A stretch of 64,000 nucleotides of DNA from Halomonas sp. 25-S5 (lineage in GTDB: Bacteria; Pseudomonadota; Gammaproteobacteria; Pseudomonadales; Halomonadaceae), in assembly GCF_029889845.1 (NCBI RefSeq), contig NZ_JARANV010000015.1, positions 1 through 64,000 of the forward strand, read 5' to 3'. Below the pieces are notes generated by a model that worked only from the letters and a program-made list of their open reading frames with translations, did not search any database and had not been told where the DNA came from. Made by a program: the position numbers and the translations under genes. Numbering within the stretch: the first letter of the stretch is position 1; every line of letters begins with the position of its first letter. Below, one piece after another: positions 54,119-63,053 of this stretch.

Positions 54119-55259
54119 CTGCCTTTCCTTCTTGCGTTGGGGCTCGCGCGATGGCCGAGGGATCCTCGGTGAGACCGTGGTGGGGCGCCCGGCGACGCAG
54201 CCGCCGGCTGGGAAGGCGCTCGAGGCCGCCCAGACGCTGGGTGAGGTCGGCGGTCAGGCGCGCCAGTTCCCGATTGAGCCACAGGTAGCCACTGGGGCTG
54301 AAGAGCATGCGGCCATCGCCAGACCGGGCATTGCCGGCCAGTTCGGCGTGGCGCTGCAGCTCGAAGGGCGTGATGGTCACGTCGACCGGCTGGCCGGTGC
54401 GCACCTGGAAGGCCAGGGTGCCGATGCCGCGGGCCAGGGTGTGCTGCTCCTCGCGGAGTCCGCTCATGGCGTCGATGCGCTCGTGCCCGTCGCGGCTGGT
54501 CCAGTGGGTCTCGAGCAGCAGCTCGATGGTGGAGAGCATGCGCCGCTGTAGCGAGATCAGGTCGTCCAGCTCGTGGCGGCTCAGCCGTCGCTCGCGATGG
54601 ATGGCATCCACCAGGCCTCGCTGCTTGACCAGCAGGCTGCTGGTGGCCTTGAGCAGCTCGCGGGCATCGATGTCGGGGGCTGCCGTGGCCGAGGTATGGG
54701 CCTGGTAGAGGCGGGCCATGCGGTCCAGGTTGTCGGCCAGCATGAAGCGCATCATGTCGGTGGCTTTCTGCGGCAGTACCAGCACCGTGACGGCGATGCC
54801 CACCAGGGTGCCGAGCAGTACGTCGAAGGCGCGCCACAGGGCGATATCGAGTTCCTGGGTGCCGTCGCCGACCACCAGCAGCAGGCTGATCGTGAACATC
54901 AGGCCACTGTAGCCGTGCCGGTTGCTGAAGGTCAGCCAGGTGGCGGTGGCGATGCCGGCGAGGGTAGCGAGGGGGACGAGGGGCGGCCAGGGCAGCGGCA
55001 GCAGGATCAGCAGCAGGCCCCAGCCGGCACCGAGCAGGGTGCCCAGCAGGCGCTGGCGCCCCTTGTCGAGCACGCCGCCGATGTGCGGCAGGTTGCCCAT
55101 CACCATGATGGTGCTGACCAGCGCCCAGCCACTGTGCTGGATGGCAAAGAACTCGATGACGGCGAAGGTGAGGCACAGGGCCAGCATGATGCGCAGCACA
55201 TGCAGCTTGCGCCGATGCTGGTAATTGACGTAGGGGTCGCGCAGGCGCGGCAGAATCAT
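54099..55259 (-). CDS. FUSC-family inner-membrane protein
   Basis: 386 residues from the ATG at 55259 (MILPRLRDPYVNYQHRRKLH); the open frame continues upstream but would run through the tRNA-Leu gene. Two clusters of membrane spans in the first 190 residues (SGWALVSTIMVMGNLPHIGG, then RQRLLGTLLGAGWGLLLILL) and a long cytoplasmic helical part fit the fusaric-acid-resistance/YccS group, thought to export aromatic acids. It overlaps nadB, implying co-transcription. Confidence 0.82.
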   Translation of the reverse strand: MILPRLRDPYVNYQHRRKLHVLRIMLALCLTFAVIEFFAIQHSGWALVSTIMVMGNLPHIGGVLDKGRQRLLGTLLGAGWGLLLILLPLPWPPLVPLATLAGIATATWLTFSNRHGYSGLMFTISLLLVVGDGTQELDIALWRAFDVLLGTLVGIAVTVLVLPQKATDMMRFMLADNLDRMARLYQAHTSATAAPDIDARELLKATSSLLVKQRGLVDAIHRERRLSRHELDDLISLQRRMLSTIELLLETHWTSRDGHERIDAMSGLREEQHTLARGIGTLAFQVRTGQPVDVTITPFELQRHAELAGNARSGDGRMLFSPSGYLWLNRELARLTADLTQRLGGLERLPSRRLRRRAPHHGLTEDPSAIARAPTQEGKADDRRQA

Positions 55260-55317
55260 GTCATGGCGTCCCGTTTGAGGGTCGCGCCCGACGCTTGCCG
55301 GAAGGGTGCGGGAAATC

Positions 55318-55404
55318 TGGTGCCCGGAGCCGGGCTCGAACCGGCACGGTGTTGCCACCGAGGGATTTTAAGTCCCTTGCGTCTACCAATTTCGCCATCC
55401 GGGC
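55318..55404 (-). tRNA. tRNA-Leu(UAA)
   Basis: The minus strand folds into a class II tRNA: acceptor GCCCGGA/TCCGGGC, D-loop with TGGTAGACGC, anticodon loop CTTAAAA (UAA), a long variable arm (GGTGGCAACACC), T-loop GGTTCGAGCC and an encoded CCA. Third in the Gly-Cys-Leu set. Confidence 0.97.
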
Positions 55405-55437
55405 GGCACGGTTCCGAGCGGGCAGCTAGGGGGATGA

Positions 55438-55511
55438 TGGAGGCTGGAGTCGGAATCGAACCGGCGTGCACGGAGTTGCAGTCCGCTGCATAACCACTCT
55501 GCCATCCAGCC
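55438..55511 (-). tRNA. tRNA-Cys(GCA)
   Basis: Acceptor GGCTGGA/TCCAGCC, anticodon loop CTGCAAC (GCA), T-arm CCGGTTCGATTCCG and encoded CCA. 33 bases upstream of tRNA-Leu in the same transcript. Confidence 0.97.
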
Positions 55512-55537
55512 TCATGAGTCGTGCCATTCGTGGGGAA

Positions 55538-55605
55538 TGGAGCGGGAAACGAGATTCGATGGGGCTGCCATCAGTCGGACCGGCGCACCGGCTCGCGACC
55601 CTCGC
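55538..55605 (-). pseudogene. Broken tRNA-Gly copy
   Basis: The 22 bases at 55538-55559 are identical to the 3' end (T-arm to CCA) of the intact tRNA-Gly at 55642-55663, and 14 bases at 55592-55605 match its next part (55665-55678). Between them are 32 unrelated bases where the intact gene has one. The 5' half is missing. This is either a decayed tandem tRNA-Gly or a scar of tRNA-directed integration. Confidence 0.85.
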
Positions 55606-55641
55606 AGTCGCACGCATTGACTCTTGTTACTTCTTCGAGTC

Positions 55642-55716
55642 TGGAGCGGGAAACGAGATTCGAACTCGCGACCCTCGCCTTGGCAAGGCGATGCTCTACC
55701 ACTGAGCTATTCCCGC
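55642..55716 (-). tRNA. tRNA-Gly(GCC)
   Basis: Acceptor GCGGGAA/TTCCCGC, D-arm AGCTCAGTGGTAGAGC, anticodon loop TTGCCAA (GCC), T-arm GAGTTCGAATCTC and encoded CCA. First in the Gly-Cys-Leu transcript, directly after a consensus promoter. Confidence 0.97.
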
Positions 55717-55731
55717 CTGACTCGAGAGCGA

Positions 55732-55759
55732 ATTATACGGATAAGTCGGTGACTGTCAA
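55732..55759 (-). promoter_or_regulatory. Consensus sigma-70 promoter of the tRNA operon
   Basis: On the minus strand TTGACA (55754-55759), 16 bases, then TATAAT (55732-55737): both boxes match consensus perfectly. It is 16 bases upstream of tRNA-Gly and just after the pgsA stop. Confidence 0.92.
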
Positions 55760-55777
55760 ACACTTTTCGCCACCCCC

Positions 55778-56329
55778 TCAGCGCATCGAGCTGCTCAGGT
55801 GCGGCCATGCCGACTTGAGGTAGAGGAACATCGACCACAGGGTCAGCAGCGCCGCCAGATAGAGGGTCGCCACGCCCAGCAGGGCCAGGGGAGTGCCGGG
55901 GGTGAAGGCCAACAGCACCAGCAGGGCGACCATCTGCAGGGTGGTCTTGACCTTGCCGATCCACGAGACCGCCACCTGGCCGCGCTTGCCCATCTCGGCC
56001 ATCCACTCGCGCAGGGCCGAGATGACGATCTCGCGGCCGATGATCACCAGTGCCGGCAGGGTCAGCCAGATGGCCTCGTAGCGCTCGATCAGCAGGGCCA
56101 GGGCCACGGCCACCATCAGCTTGTCGGCCACCGGGTCGAGGAAGGCGCCGAAGGGCGTGGATTGATCCCAGCGCCGGGCCAAGTAGCCGTCGAGCCAGTC
56201 GGTCACCGCGGCCAGCGCGAACAGGGTGGCGGCCAGTGGCATGCTCCAGGCGAAGGGCAAGTAGAACAGCACCACCAACAGCGGAATGAAGAGGATTCTG
56301 GCCAGGGTGAGCAGGTTGGGTATGTTCAT
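55778..56329 (-). CDS. pgsA: CDP-diacylglycerol-glycerol-3-phosphate 3-phosphatidyltransferase
   Basis: 183 residues. It makes phosphatidylglycerol phosphate in the inner membrane. The CDP-alcohol phosphotransferase motif [27 protein letters not shown] contains the full DG-AR-G-D-D pattern, and four or five membrane spans are visible. Order gacA-uvrC-pgsA-tRNAs is as in Pseudomonas. Confidence 0.95.
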   Translation of the reverse strand: MNIPNLLTLARILFIPLLVVLFYLPFAWSMPLAATLFALAAVTDWLDGYLARRWDQSTPFGAFLDPVADKLMVAVALALLIERYEAIWLTLPALVIIGREIVISALREWMAEMGKRGQVAVSWIGKVKTTLQMVALLVLLAFTPGTPLALLGVATLYLAALLTLWSMFLYLKSAWPHLSSSMR

Positions 56330-56395
56330 CGCGAGGTGCAGTCCTTGCCTTGGGAGATACCGGAAACCCCCTCATTCTATCCGTCGGGGCCCAAC

Positions 56396-58210
56396 TCATC
56401 CATGCAGGGCGCGATGAATCGTCTCGGCCATTGTGGCGCTGATGCCGGGGACCCGGGCCAGCTCCTCGCGGCTGGCCTGCCTGACCCCCTGCAGGCCGCC
56501 GAAGAAGCGCAGCAGCTCGCGTCGGCGGCGCGGCCCCACGCCCGGAATGTCCTGCAGGGTGGACGTGCGCCGCGTCTTGTCGCGCCGTGCCCGATGGCCG
56601 GCGATGGCGAAGCGGTGCGACTCGTCGCGAATGTGCTGGATCAGGTGCAGGGCCGACGAGGCGCCGTCGAGGTCCAGGCGGCGATCGACGGTCTCGACGA
56701 ACAGCGTCTCGAGCCCCGCCTTGCGCGTGGTGCCCTTGGCCACGCCGAGCAGGGTGACGCCGCTGACGCCCAGTTCGGCGAACACCTCCCGGGCCATGTT
56801 CAGCTGCCCCTTGCCGCCGTCGACGATCAGGATGTCCGGGCGTTCGCTTTCGCCCTCTTTGATCCGCTTGAAGCGGCGGGTCAGTGCCTGGCGCATGGCG
56901 GCATAGTCGTCGCCGGCGGCCACGCCCTCAATGTTGAAGCGCCGGTAGTCGGACTTGCGCGGCCCGTTCTCGTCGAACACCACGCAGGAGGCCACCGTGG
57001 CCTCGCCATGGCTGTGGCTGATGTCGAAGCACTCCAGGTGGCGGGGGGTGTCCTCGAGTTTCAGGGCCTCGCGCAGGGCCGCGAAGCGCTTCGAGAGCTG
57101 GGTCTGGCTGGCCAGTTGGCTGGCCAGTTGCTGTTCGGCATTGGTGCGGGCCAGCTCCCGCCACTGGGCGCGATGGCCGCGGACCTGGCCGGTCAGGCGA
57201 ATGCGCTTGCCGGCGCGTTCGCCGAGTGCCCGGGCGATCAGGTCGGCATCCGGTACCGGGTGGCTGGTGATCACCTCCGTCGGAATCTCCCTTGCCTGGC
57301 CCAGGTAGAACTGGCTGATGAAATCGCCGAGCAGCGCCTCGGGGCCCAGGTCGAGCCCGTTGGCCGGGGCATGGTGCCGGGCCCCCAGCAGGCGGCCCTG
57401 GCGTACCGTGAGCACCGAGATGCACAGCGCCCCGGGGCGGCTGGCCAGGGCGAAGACATCGGCATCGCCGCCGCCGGTGTCGACGAACTGGCGCTGCTGC
57501 ATCTGGCGCAGGTGCTGGACCTGGTCGCGCAGCCGGGCGGCTTCCTCGAAGTCGAGGCGCGCGCTGGCGGCCTCCATGGCGTCACTCAGCTCGCGGGTCA
57601 CCGCATCGCTCCTGCCCTCGAGGCACATCACCGCATGCTCCAGATCGCGTCGATAGTCCGCCTCGCTGATATGGCCCACGCAGGGGGCGCTGCAACGCTG
57701 GATCTGGTACTGCAGGCAGGGCCGGGTGCGGTGGGCGAAAACGCTGTCCTCGCAGTTGCGGATACGGAAGATCTTCTGCATCAGCGACAGGCTCTCACGC
57801 ACAGCGCCGCTGCTGGGGTAGGGGCCGAGGTAGCGGCCGTCGTCGCGGCGCACCCGGGCGCGCTTGTACTCCAGGGCGGGGAAGGGGTGGCGATCGGTGA
57901 CGAAGACGAAGGGGTAGGACTTGTCGTCGCGCAGCAGGATGTTGTAGGGCGGGCGCAGCTCCTTGATCAGCGTCTGCTCGAGCAGCAGGGCCTCGGTCTC
58001 GCTGTTGGTTACCGTCACCTGGATATCGGCGATGCGGCCGACCAGGGCCTGGGTCTTGGTGTTGAGCGCCCCGCGAAAGTAGCTCGCCAGGCGTGCCTTG
58101 AGGCGACGCGCCTTGCCGACATAGAGGGTCTCGCCGTGCTCGTCGAGCATGCGGTAGACCCCGGGGGATTCGCTGACGCTGCCGAGGAAGTCGCGGGAAT
58201 CGAAGCTCAT
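56396..58210 (-). CDS. uvrC: UvrABC excinuclease subunit C
   Basis: 604 residues. Makes both incisions around a DNA lesion. GIY-YIG nuclease at the N-terminus (SPGVYRMLDEHGETLYVGKA), cysteine-rich segment (PCLQYQIQRCSAPCVG), UVR domain (about 200-235), the RNase-H-like C-terminal nuclease (LECFDISHSHGEATVASCVV) and terminal helix-hairpin-helices (LQDIPGVGPRRRRELLRFFG) are intact. It follows gacA by 68 bases. Confidence 0.97.
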   Translation of the reverse strand: MSFDSRDFLGSVSESPGVYRMLDEHGETLYVGKARRLKARLASYFRGALNTKTQALVGRIADIQVTVTNSETEALLLEQTLIKELRPPYNILLRDDKSYPFVFVTDRHPFPALEYKRARVRRDDGRYLGPYPSSGAVRESLSLMQKIFRIRNCEDSVFAHRTRPCLQYQIQRCSAPCVGHISEADYRRDLEHAVMCLEGRSDAVTRELSDAMEAASARLDFEEAARLRDQVQHLRQMQQRQFVDTGGGDADVFALASRPGALCISVLTVRQGRLLGARHHAPANGLDLGPEALLGDFISQFYLGQAREIPTEVITSHPVPDADLIARALGERAGKRIRLTGQVRGHRAQWRELARTNAEQQLASQLASQTQLSKRFAALREALKLEDTPRHLECFDISHSHGEATVASCVVFDENGPRKSDYRRFNIEGVAAGDDYAAMRQALTRRFKRIKEGESERPDILIVDGGKGQLNMAREVFAELGVSGVTLLGVAKGTTRKAGLETLFVETVDRRLDLDGASSALHLIQHIRDESHRFAIAGHRARRDKTRRTSTLQDIPGVGPRRRRELLRFFGGLQGVRQASREELARVPGISATMAETIHRALHG

Positions 58211-58278
58211 GGAAACGGCGTGCCGGGAACGGGAAGCGGAACCCCCATTCTACCAGATCGGGACCCTCGGCAAGGCGC

Positions 58279-58926
58279 TCAGTCGGCGTCGCTGAAGCCG
58301 TCGACCAGGCCGTGGCGCAGGCCGAGGTGGGTCAGCTCCACGTCGGAGGTCACGCCGAGCTTCTCGAAGATCCGGTAGCGATAGGTGTTGACGGTCTTGG
58401 GGCTTAAGAACATGCGGTCGGCGATGTCGGCGACGCGCTGGCAGTTGACGACCATCAGCGCGACCTGGAGTTCGCGCTGGGAGAGCTGGTCGAAGGGATT
58501 GTCCGTCGCATCGATGCGCGACAGCACCAGCCGCTGGGCGATCTCGGGGCTGACATAGCGCTTGCCGCCGAACACGCAGTGGATCGCCTCGACCATCTCG
58601 TCGTGCTGGCAGCCCTTGCTGATGAAGCCATGGGCCCCGGCCTCGAGCAGGCGCTGGGCAAAGGTCTCCTCGATGAAGGCCGTCAACACCAGGATGCGGA
58701 TGTCGCTGGCGAAGCGGTTTATCTTGCGGGTAGCCTCCAGGCCGCCGATCCCCGGCATGCGGATATCCATCAACACGATGTCCGGTTCGAGCTTGCGCGC
58801 CTTGGTGATGGCCTCCTCGCCATCGGCGGCTTCACCGACCACGCGGATCCCACGCTCGGCATTCAGCAGGTGGGCGATGCTGATCCGTACCAGGTGATGG
58901 TCATCGGCGACGAGAACCCTGATCAA
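58279..58926 (-). CDS. gacA: Response regulator GacA/UvrY
   Basis: 215 residues starting with TTG at 58926 (translated IRVLVADDHHLVR after the initiator), with AGGAG eight bases upstream; the open frame continues upstream, but the conserved family start fixes this codon. Receiver domain: DDHH near the start, phospho-acceptor Asp in DIVLMDIRMPG, Lys in FISKG. LuxR-type helix-turn-helix: LSQRELQVALMVVNCQ and FLSPKTVNTYRYRIFEKLG. It acts with the BarA/GacS kinase to switch on CsrA-sequestering small RNAs. Confidence 0.93.
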   Translation of the reverse strand: MIRVLVADDHHLVRISIAHLLNAERGIRVVGEAADGEEAITKARKLEPDIVLMDIRMPGIGGLEATRKINRFASDIRILVLTAFIEETFAQRLLEAGAHGFISKGCQHDEMVEAIHCVFGGKRYVSPEIAQRLVLSRIDATDNPFDQLSQRELQVALMVVNCQRVADIADRMFLSPKTVNTYRYRIFEKLGVTSDVELTHLGLRHGLVDGFSDAD

Positions 58927-59093
58927 CGCAGACGCTCCTGAAAACGTGGTGGGTGAGTGCCGTTCCGAGACGGGTCCTGGCGAAGAGGTCGCCAACAAGC
59001 CGGCCGGCACGAAATCAGTCCCGTTAGGGTGGCACATCCCGTCCCTAAGAGGAATTGGCACGAGGCAGAAGAGTGAAATTGGTACCCCTGAGG

Positions 59094-59122
59094 TTGACGT
59101 TTCCGCTAGGACTGCGTAATAT
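59094..59122 (+). promoter_or_regulatory. Sigma-70 promoter of tRNA-Ala
   Basis: TTGACG (59094-59099), 17 bases, then TAATAT (59117-59122), 31 bases before the tRNA-Ala gene: a strong near-consensus promoter. Confidence 0.88.
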
Positions 59123-59153
59123 TTGCCTCGTTCTCGCAAGGCGGGAGCGGCGT

Positions 59154-59229
59154 GGGGCCTTAGCTCAGCTGGGAGAGCGCAACACTGGCAGTGTTGAGGT
59201 CAGCGGTTCGATCCCGCTAGGCTCCACCA
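59154..59229 (+). tRNA. tRNA-Ala(GGC)
   Basis: Acceptor GGGGCCT/AGGCTCC with one G-U pair, D-arm AGCTCAGCTGGGAGAGC, anticodon loop CTGGCAG (GGC), T-arm GCGGTTCGATCCCGC and encoded CCA. Confidence 0.97.
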
Positions 59230-59246
59230 ACAAGACATCTAGAATC

Positions 59247-59279
59247 AGCCGCTTAGCGCACCCCGCTAGGCGGCTTTTT
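59247..59279 (+). terminator. Rho-independent terminator of tRNA-Ala
   Basis: AGCCGCTTAGCG and CGCTAGGCGGCT form a 12-bp stem with one wobble pair, followed by TTTTT. Confidence 0.9.
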
Positions 59280-59419
59280 CGTGTGCCCGCCCTCGCTCGT
59301 GACGCGGTGCCTGATGATAGGCGGCATCCGGTATTTTGGTGGTAGCGCTGAGGCCTGTTGCGATTGCCTGACGTGTTCGGTCAAATGGCATCCTTGTATC
59401 AACACGTCGAGGAGCCTCC

Positions 59420-62400
59420 GTGTCAGATTCCCGCCTTGCCGATCACACCATGACGATGTGTCGTGCTCTCTATCAGACTGACTGGCAGAGCTTTTTCGAT
59501 CCTGGAGCCCTTGAGCGCGGCAGACGCTATGCCAAGCAGGGCCGGGTGATGGATGGCCTTGGCCTGGAGCTCGACGCCGATATGATCGTGCTGACGGCAC
59601 AGGTCATGGGCAGCCGGAAGCAGGCCTACCATACCGAAGTGGCGATATACGTGGACGTTTCCGATGATGCGCTCTTTAGCGACTGCAGCTGCCCGGTCGG
59701 CGTCGGTTGCAAGCATGCGGTGGCGCTGATCCACACCTTCCTGGACGAGATGGGTGAGGGGCCGGCAGCCCTGGCTGACGTAGCGTCGGCGCAATCTGCG
59801 CTGCCCGAGTCGGCCGGAACTCCCGACAATAGTGACAAGCTGGAGCGCAGCTGGGAGGCCTGGTTGGCGCAGTTGGAGAACCCGCCAGGCCCTGTACTGG
59901 ACGGAGAGCGTATCGGTGAGGAGTATCGGCTGGGGCTGTTCCTGGATACCTCGACCCGTTTTGCCATCGAGCCGGTGCTCAAGGTGTTGCCGGTGTGGCT
60001 GCGCCCCTCGCGTCAAAGCAAGCGCGGCAGTGGGTGGGTTTCACCGCGGGTGATCGAGGCGCGTAGTGCGGGGGAGCTGGTACCAGCGCCCGAGGCTGGT
60101 TGGAACCCCGAGCAGGAAGAGGCGCTTGACCTGCTGCTGCACGGTGAAATCGACACTCTCTGGGGAAGTGACCATCGCCAGTGGGCGGTGGTATCGCACG
60201 CCTTCCAGGCGCGCGCCCTCTGGTCGCTGCTGGACAGCGAGTTGCCGCCGCTGCTGTTCTTTCGCAAGCAGACCGGCCAGCAGCTCGAGCCGGGCCCCGG
60301 CTGCCGGCTGGCGCCGAGCTGGCAACCCGATGCTCAAGGCGTGCAACACCTGCGGGCCGATACCGATCCGGAGGGGCTGCTGTCGGCGGATGCGATCATG
60401 GCCAGGGCAGGGCGTGAGCTCTGCTATCTCGATTCCGAGCGTGGCCGTTTCGGCCGCCTGGAGGGTGACCCTGAGCTGCTGGTGAGGCTGCGTCGATCGC
60501 CGCCATTGCCGCCCGAGATGAGCGAGTGGTTGGGCGAGCGGCTGCGCGGGACGTCGGCGCTGGCTAGCCAGTTGCCGGCGCCGAAGCGGGTCGAGGAGCG
60601 CGTCCTGGAGGACGTTTCACCGCGTCTCAAGGTCACCATGCGGGTAGCGGAAGGGCAACTGGGCTTCCGCGACGGGGTGCCACTGCCGCGCTGGATCCGT
60701 GTAGGTGCCGGGGTCGTGAGCTTCGACTACGACGGCGTTGAGGTGGCCCCCGAGGCGGGTGATACCGCTCAGGCCTTTCGCGATGGCCAGCGGCTCACCA
60801 TCCAGCGCGATCCCGAGGCGGAGGTGGCGCTGATTCACGGCCTGCCACCGGGCATGGTGACCCTGGAACGGTTGCATGAGATCGAGGCGGTGCCGGCCTA
60901 TCTGGATCTGCCGCCCTGGTCGCTGTTGCTGCCCACCCGCGGCGAGCCGCCGGCCAGCGCCGCCGAGTGGCCGACCCATCTGGCAGGAACAGAAGGCTGG
61001 TGGGAGATGCTTGCCAGGCTGCGCGAGGCGGGTTGCCTGGTTGAGCTCAGAGAAGCGTTCCCCCCGGAGCCGCGCTATCTCGAGCCGGAGGCCTGGCACG
61101 GCGAACTGGAACCGGCCGGCAACGGCTGGTTCGATCTGGCGCTGGATATCGAGGTAGAAGGCCAGCGCATGAACCTCCTGCCGATCCTGCGCCATCTGCT
61201 CAAGGATCCGGATTTTCCGCTGGAAGCGCCGCGAGACGAACCCCAGGAGGCGAGTTGGGCGTTGGCACTGGATGACCAGCGCCGCTTGGTATTGCCGCTT
61301 TCCCGGCTGCGGTCGCTGATGGCGCCGATTCTCGACTGGCTGAATGATGAGAGTGACCCTGAGGCGGCGCTGCAGCTGCCGGTGAGCGCGGCCGAGCGGA
61401 TCGCGCCGCTGGCCGAGCACGAGCGCTGGGCGGGGCGCGAGGATGTGGCGGCGCTGGCCCAGCGGCTCAAGGCACTGCCGGCCAGCTTGCCGGCGCCGGC
61501 AGGCTTCATGGGCGAGCTACGCGACTACCAGGCCCGCGGCATCGCCTGGCTGCGCTTTCTCTCCGAGCTCGGCACCGGCGGCATCCTGGCCGACGACATG
61601 GGCCTGGGCAAGACGGTACAGGTGCTGGCGCATCTGCTCGACGAGCGTGTCCGCGGCGCGCTGGAAGGGCCGGTGCTGGTGGTGGCGCCGACCAGCCTGG
61701 TGGGCAACTGGTGCGCCGAGGCGGCGCGCTTCGCCCCGGGGCTGGAGGTGCTGGCCCTGCAGGGCGGCAAGGCCCAGCGCCAGCATCAGATCGAGAAGGC
61801 GCTGCCTCACGCCGACCTGGTGGTGACCACCTACCCGCTGCTGATTCGCGATGTGGCGCGGCTGCGCGAGATGGCGTTCGGCCTGTTGGTGCTGGATGAG
61901 GCCCAGGCGATCAAGAACGCCGCCAGTCAGACCGCACGCGCCGTGCGCGAGCTCGACGCGAAACGGGCGCTGGCGATGACCGGTACGCCGCTGGAGAACC
62001 ATCTGGGCGAGCTGTGGGCCCAGCTCGATGCGGTGGCGCCAGGGGCGCTGGGCAGCCAGCAGTGGTTCGGCCAGCATTTCCGCACGCCCATCGAGAAGGA
62101 GGGCGACGTGGCGCTGAGTCAGCGTCTCTCGCGGCGCATCGCGCCGCTCATGCTGCGCCGTACCAAGCAGCAGGTGCTCACCGAGCTGCCCGACAAGACT
62201 GAGAGTTGCCGCGAGATCACCCTGGCCGGCAGCCAGCGCGAGCTCTACGAGAGCCTGCGCCTGGCCCAGCATCAGCGGGTCCAGCAGGCCATCGCCGAGC
62301 GCGGCCTGGCCGGTTCCGGCATCGTGATGCTCGATGCGCTGCTCAAGCTTCGCCAGGTGTGCTGCGACCCGCGGTTGGTCAAGCTGGAGAGCGCGCGCCA

Positions 62401-62938
62401 GACGAAGCGCTCGGCCAAGCTGGAGCAGCTGCGCGAGCTGCTGCCGCCGCTGATCGAGGAGGGGCGGCGCATCCTGGTCTTCTCGCAGTTCACCGAGATG
62501 CTGGCACTGATCGGCGAAGCCCTGGAGAAGGATGGCATTCCCTTCACCTCCCTCACCGGCGACACCCCGGGCAAGACCCGTACTCAGCGGGTGGCGCTCT
62601 TCCAGCAGGGCGAGATTCCGGTGTTTCTGATCAGTCTCAAGGCCGGCGGGACCGGCCTCAACCTCACTGCCGCGGATACCGTGATCCACTACGACCCCTG
62701 GTGGAACCCGGCAGTGGAGGCCCAGGCCACAGGTCGCGCCCACCGCATGGGCCAGCAGAACCCGGTGTTCGTCTACAAGCTGGTGTGCGCCGGCACGGTG
62801 GAGGAGCGTATTCTTGAGCTGCAGGCGCGCAAGGCCGATCTCGCCGCCTCGATCCTGGAGAGCGGCAGCGAGCGTAGGAGCGACGGCCCGCTGTTCGACG
62901 AGGAGGACCTGGCGCTGCTGTTTGCGCCGGCGGTGTAG
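59420..62938 (+). CDS. SWIM-zinc-finger SNF2-family helicase
   Basis: 1172 residues starting with GTG at 59420, with GAGGAG five bases upstream. A SWIM zinc finger lies at residues 89-99 (CSCPVGVGCKH). The C-terminal half is a complete SNF2/HepA ATPase: ADDMGLGKT (about 724-732), DEAQ box (about 826), TGTPLENHLGELWAQLD, SLKAGGTGLNLTAADTVIHYDPWWNP and the motif VI stretch GRAHRMGQ. The middle (about 150-650) is a poorly conserved bacterial SNF2-associated region. It probably remodels protein-DNA complexes or RNA polymerase; no specific role is known. An in-frame ATG at 59450 is an alternative start. Confidence 0.9.
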   Translation: MSDSRLADHTMTMCRALYQTDWQSFFDPGALERGRRYAKQGRVMDGLGLELDADMIVLTAQVMGSRKQAYHTEVAIYVDVSDDALFSDCSCPVGVGCKHAVALIHTFLDEMGEGPAALADVASAQSALPESAGTPDNSDKLERSWEAWLAQLENPPGPVLDGERIGEEYRLGLFLDTSTRFAIEPVLKVLPVWLRPSRQSKRGSGWVSPRVIEARSAGELVPAPEAGWNPEQEEALDLLLHGEIDTLWGSDHRQWAVVSHAFQARALWSLLDSELPPLLFFRKQTGQQLEPGPGCRLAPSWQPDAQGVQHLRADTDPEGLLSADAIMARAGRELCYLDSERGRFGRLEGDPELLVRLRRSPPLPPEMSEWLGERLRGTSALASQLPAPKRVEERVLEDVSPRLKVTMRVAEGQLGFRDGVPLPRWIRVGAGVVSFDYDGVEVAPEAGDTAQAFRDGQRLTIQRDPEAEVALIHGLPPGMVTLERLHEIEAVPAYLDLPPWSLLLPTRGEPPASAAEWPTHLAGTEGWWEMLARLREAGCLVELREAFPPEPRYLEPEAWHGELEPAGNGWFDLALDIEVEGQRMNLLPILRHLLKDPDFPLEAPRDEPQEASWALALDDQRRLVLPLSRLRSLMAPILDWLNDESDPEAALQLPVSAAERIAPLAEHERWAGREDVAALAQRLKALPASLPAPAGFMGELRDYQARGIAWLRFLSELGTGGILADDMGLGKTVQVLAHLLDERVRGALEGPVLVVAPTSLVGNWCAEAARFAPGLEVLALQGGKAQRQHQIEKALPHADLVVTTYPLLIRDVARLREMAFGLLVLDEAQAIKNAASQTARAVRELDAKRALAMTGTPLENHLGELWAQLDAVAPGALGSQQWFGQHFRTPIEKEGDVALSQRLSRRIAPLMLRRTKQQVLTELPDKTESCREITLAGSQRELYESLRLAQHQRVQQAIAERGLAGSGIVMLDALLKLRQVCCDPRLVKLESARQTKRSAKLEQLRELLPPLIEEGRRILVFSQFTEMLALIGEALEKDGIPFTSLTGDTPGKTRTQRVALFQQGEIPVFLISLKAGGTGLNLTAADTVIHYDPWWNPAVEAQATGRAHRMGQQNPVFVYKLVCAGTVEERILELQARKADLAASILESGSERRSDGPLFDEEDLALLFAPAV

Positions 62939-63053
62939 CAGGTCAGGCCCCCGGCTTCGTTGCTAAGTGCGTGCCTGGCCGACATCCACCGTTACGCACG
63001 ATGAACAGTGCAGTACCCTGTAGCTCGGGTCCGGTCATCAGGGAGAGGCCATC

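Noticed and set aside
55260..55358. Longer start for the FUSC protein
   Set aside because: The extension would read through the tRNA-Leu gene; the ATG at 55259 gives a normal N-terminus.
55799..58378. 859-codon open frame on the plus strand opposite uvrC and pgsA
   Set aside because: It is antisense to two clearly conserved genes, is rich in Gln/Gly/Ala/His as expected from GC-biased shadow frames, and crosses the gap between them.
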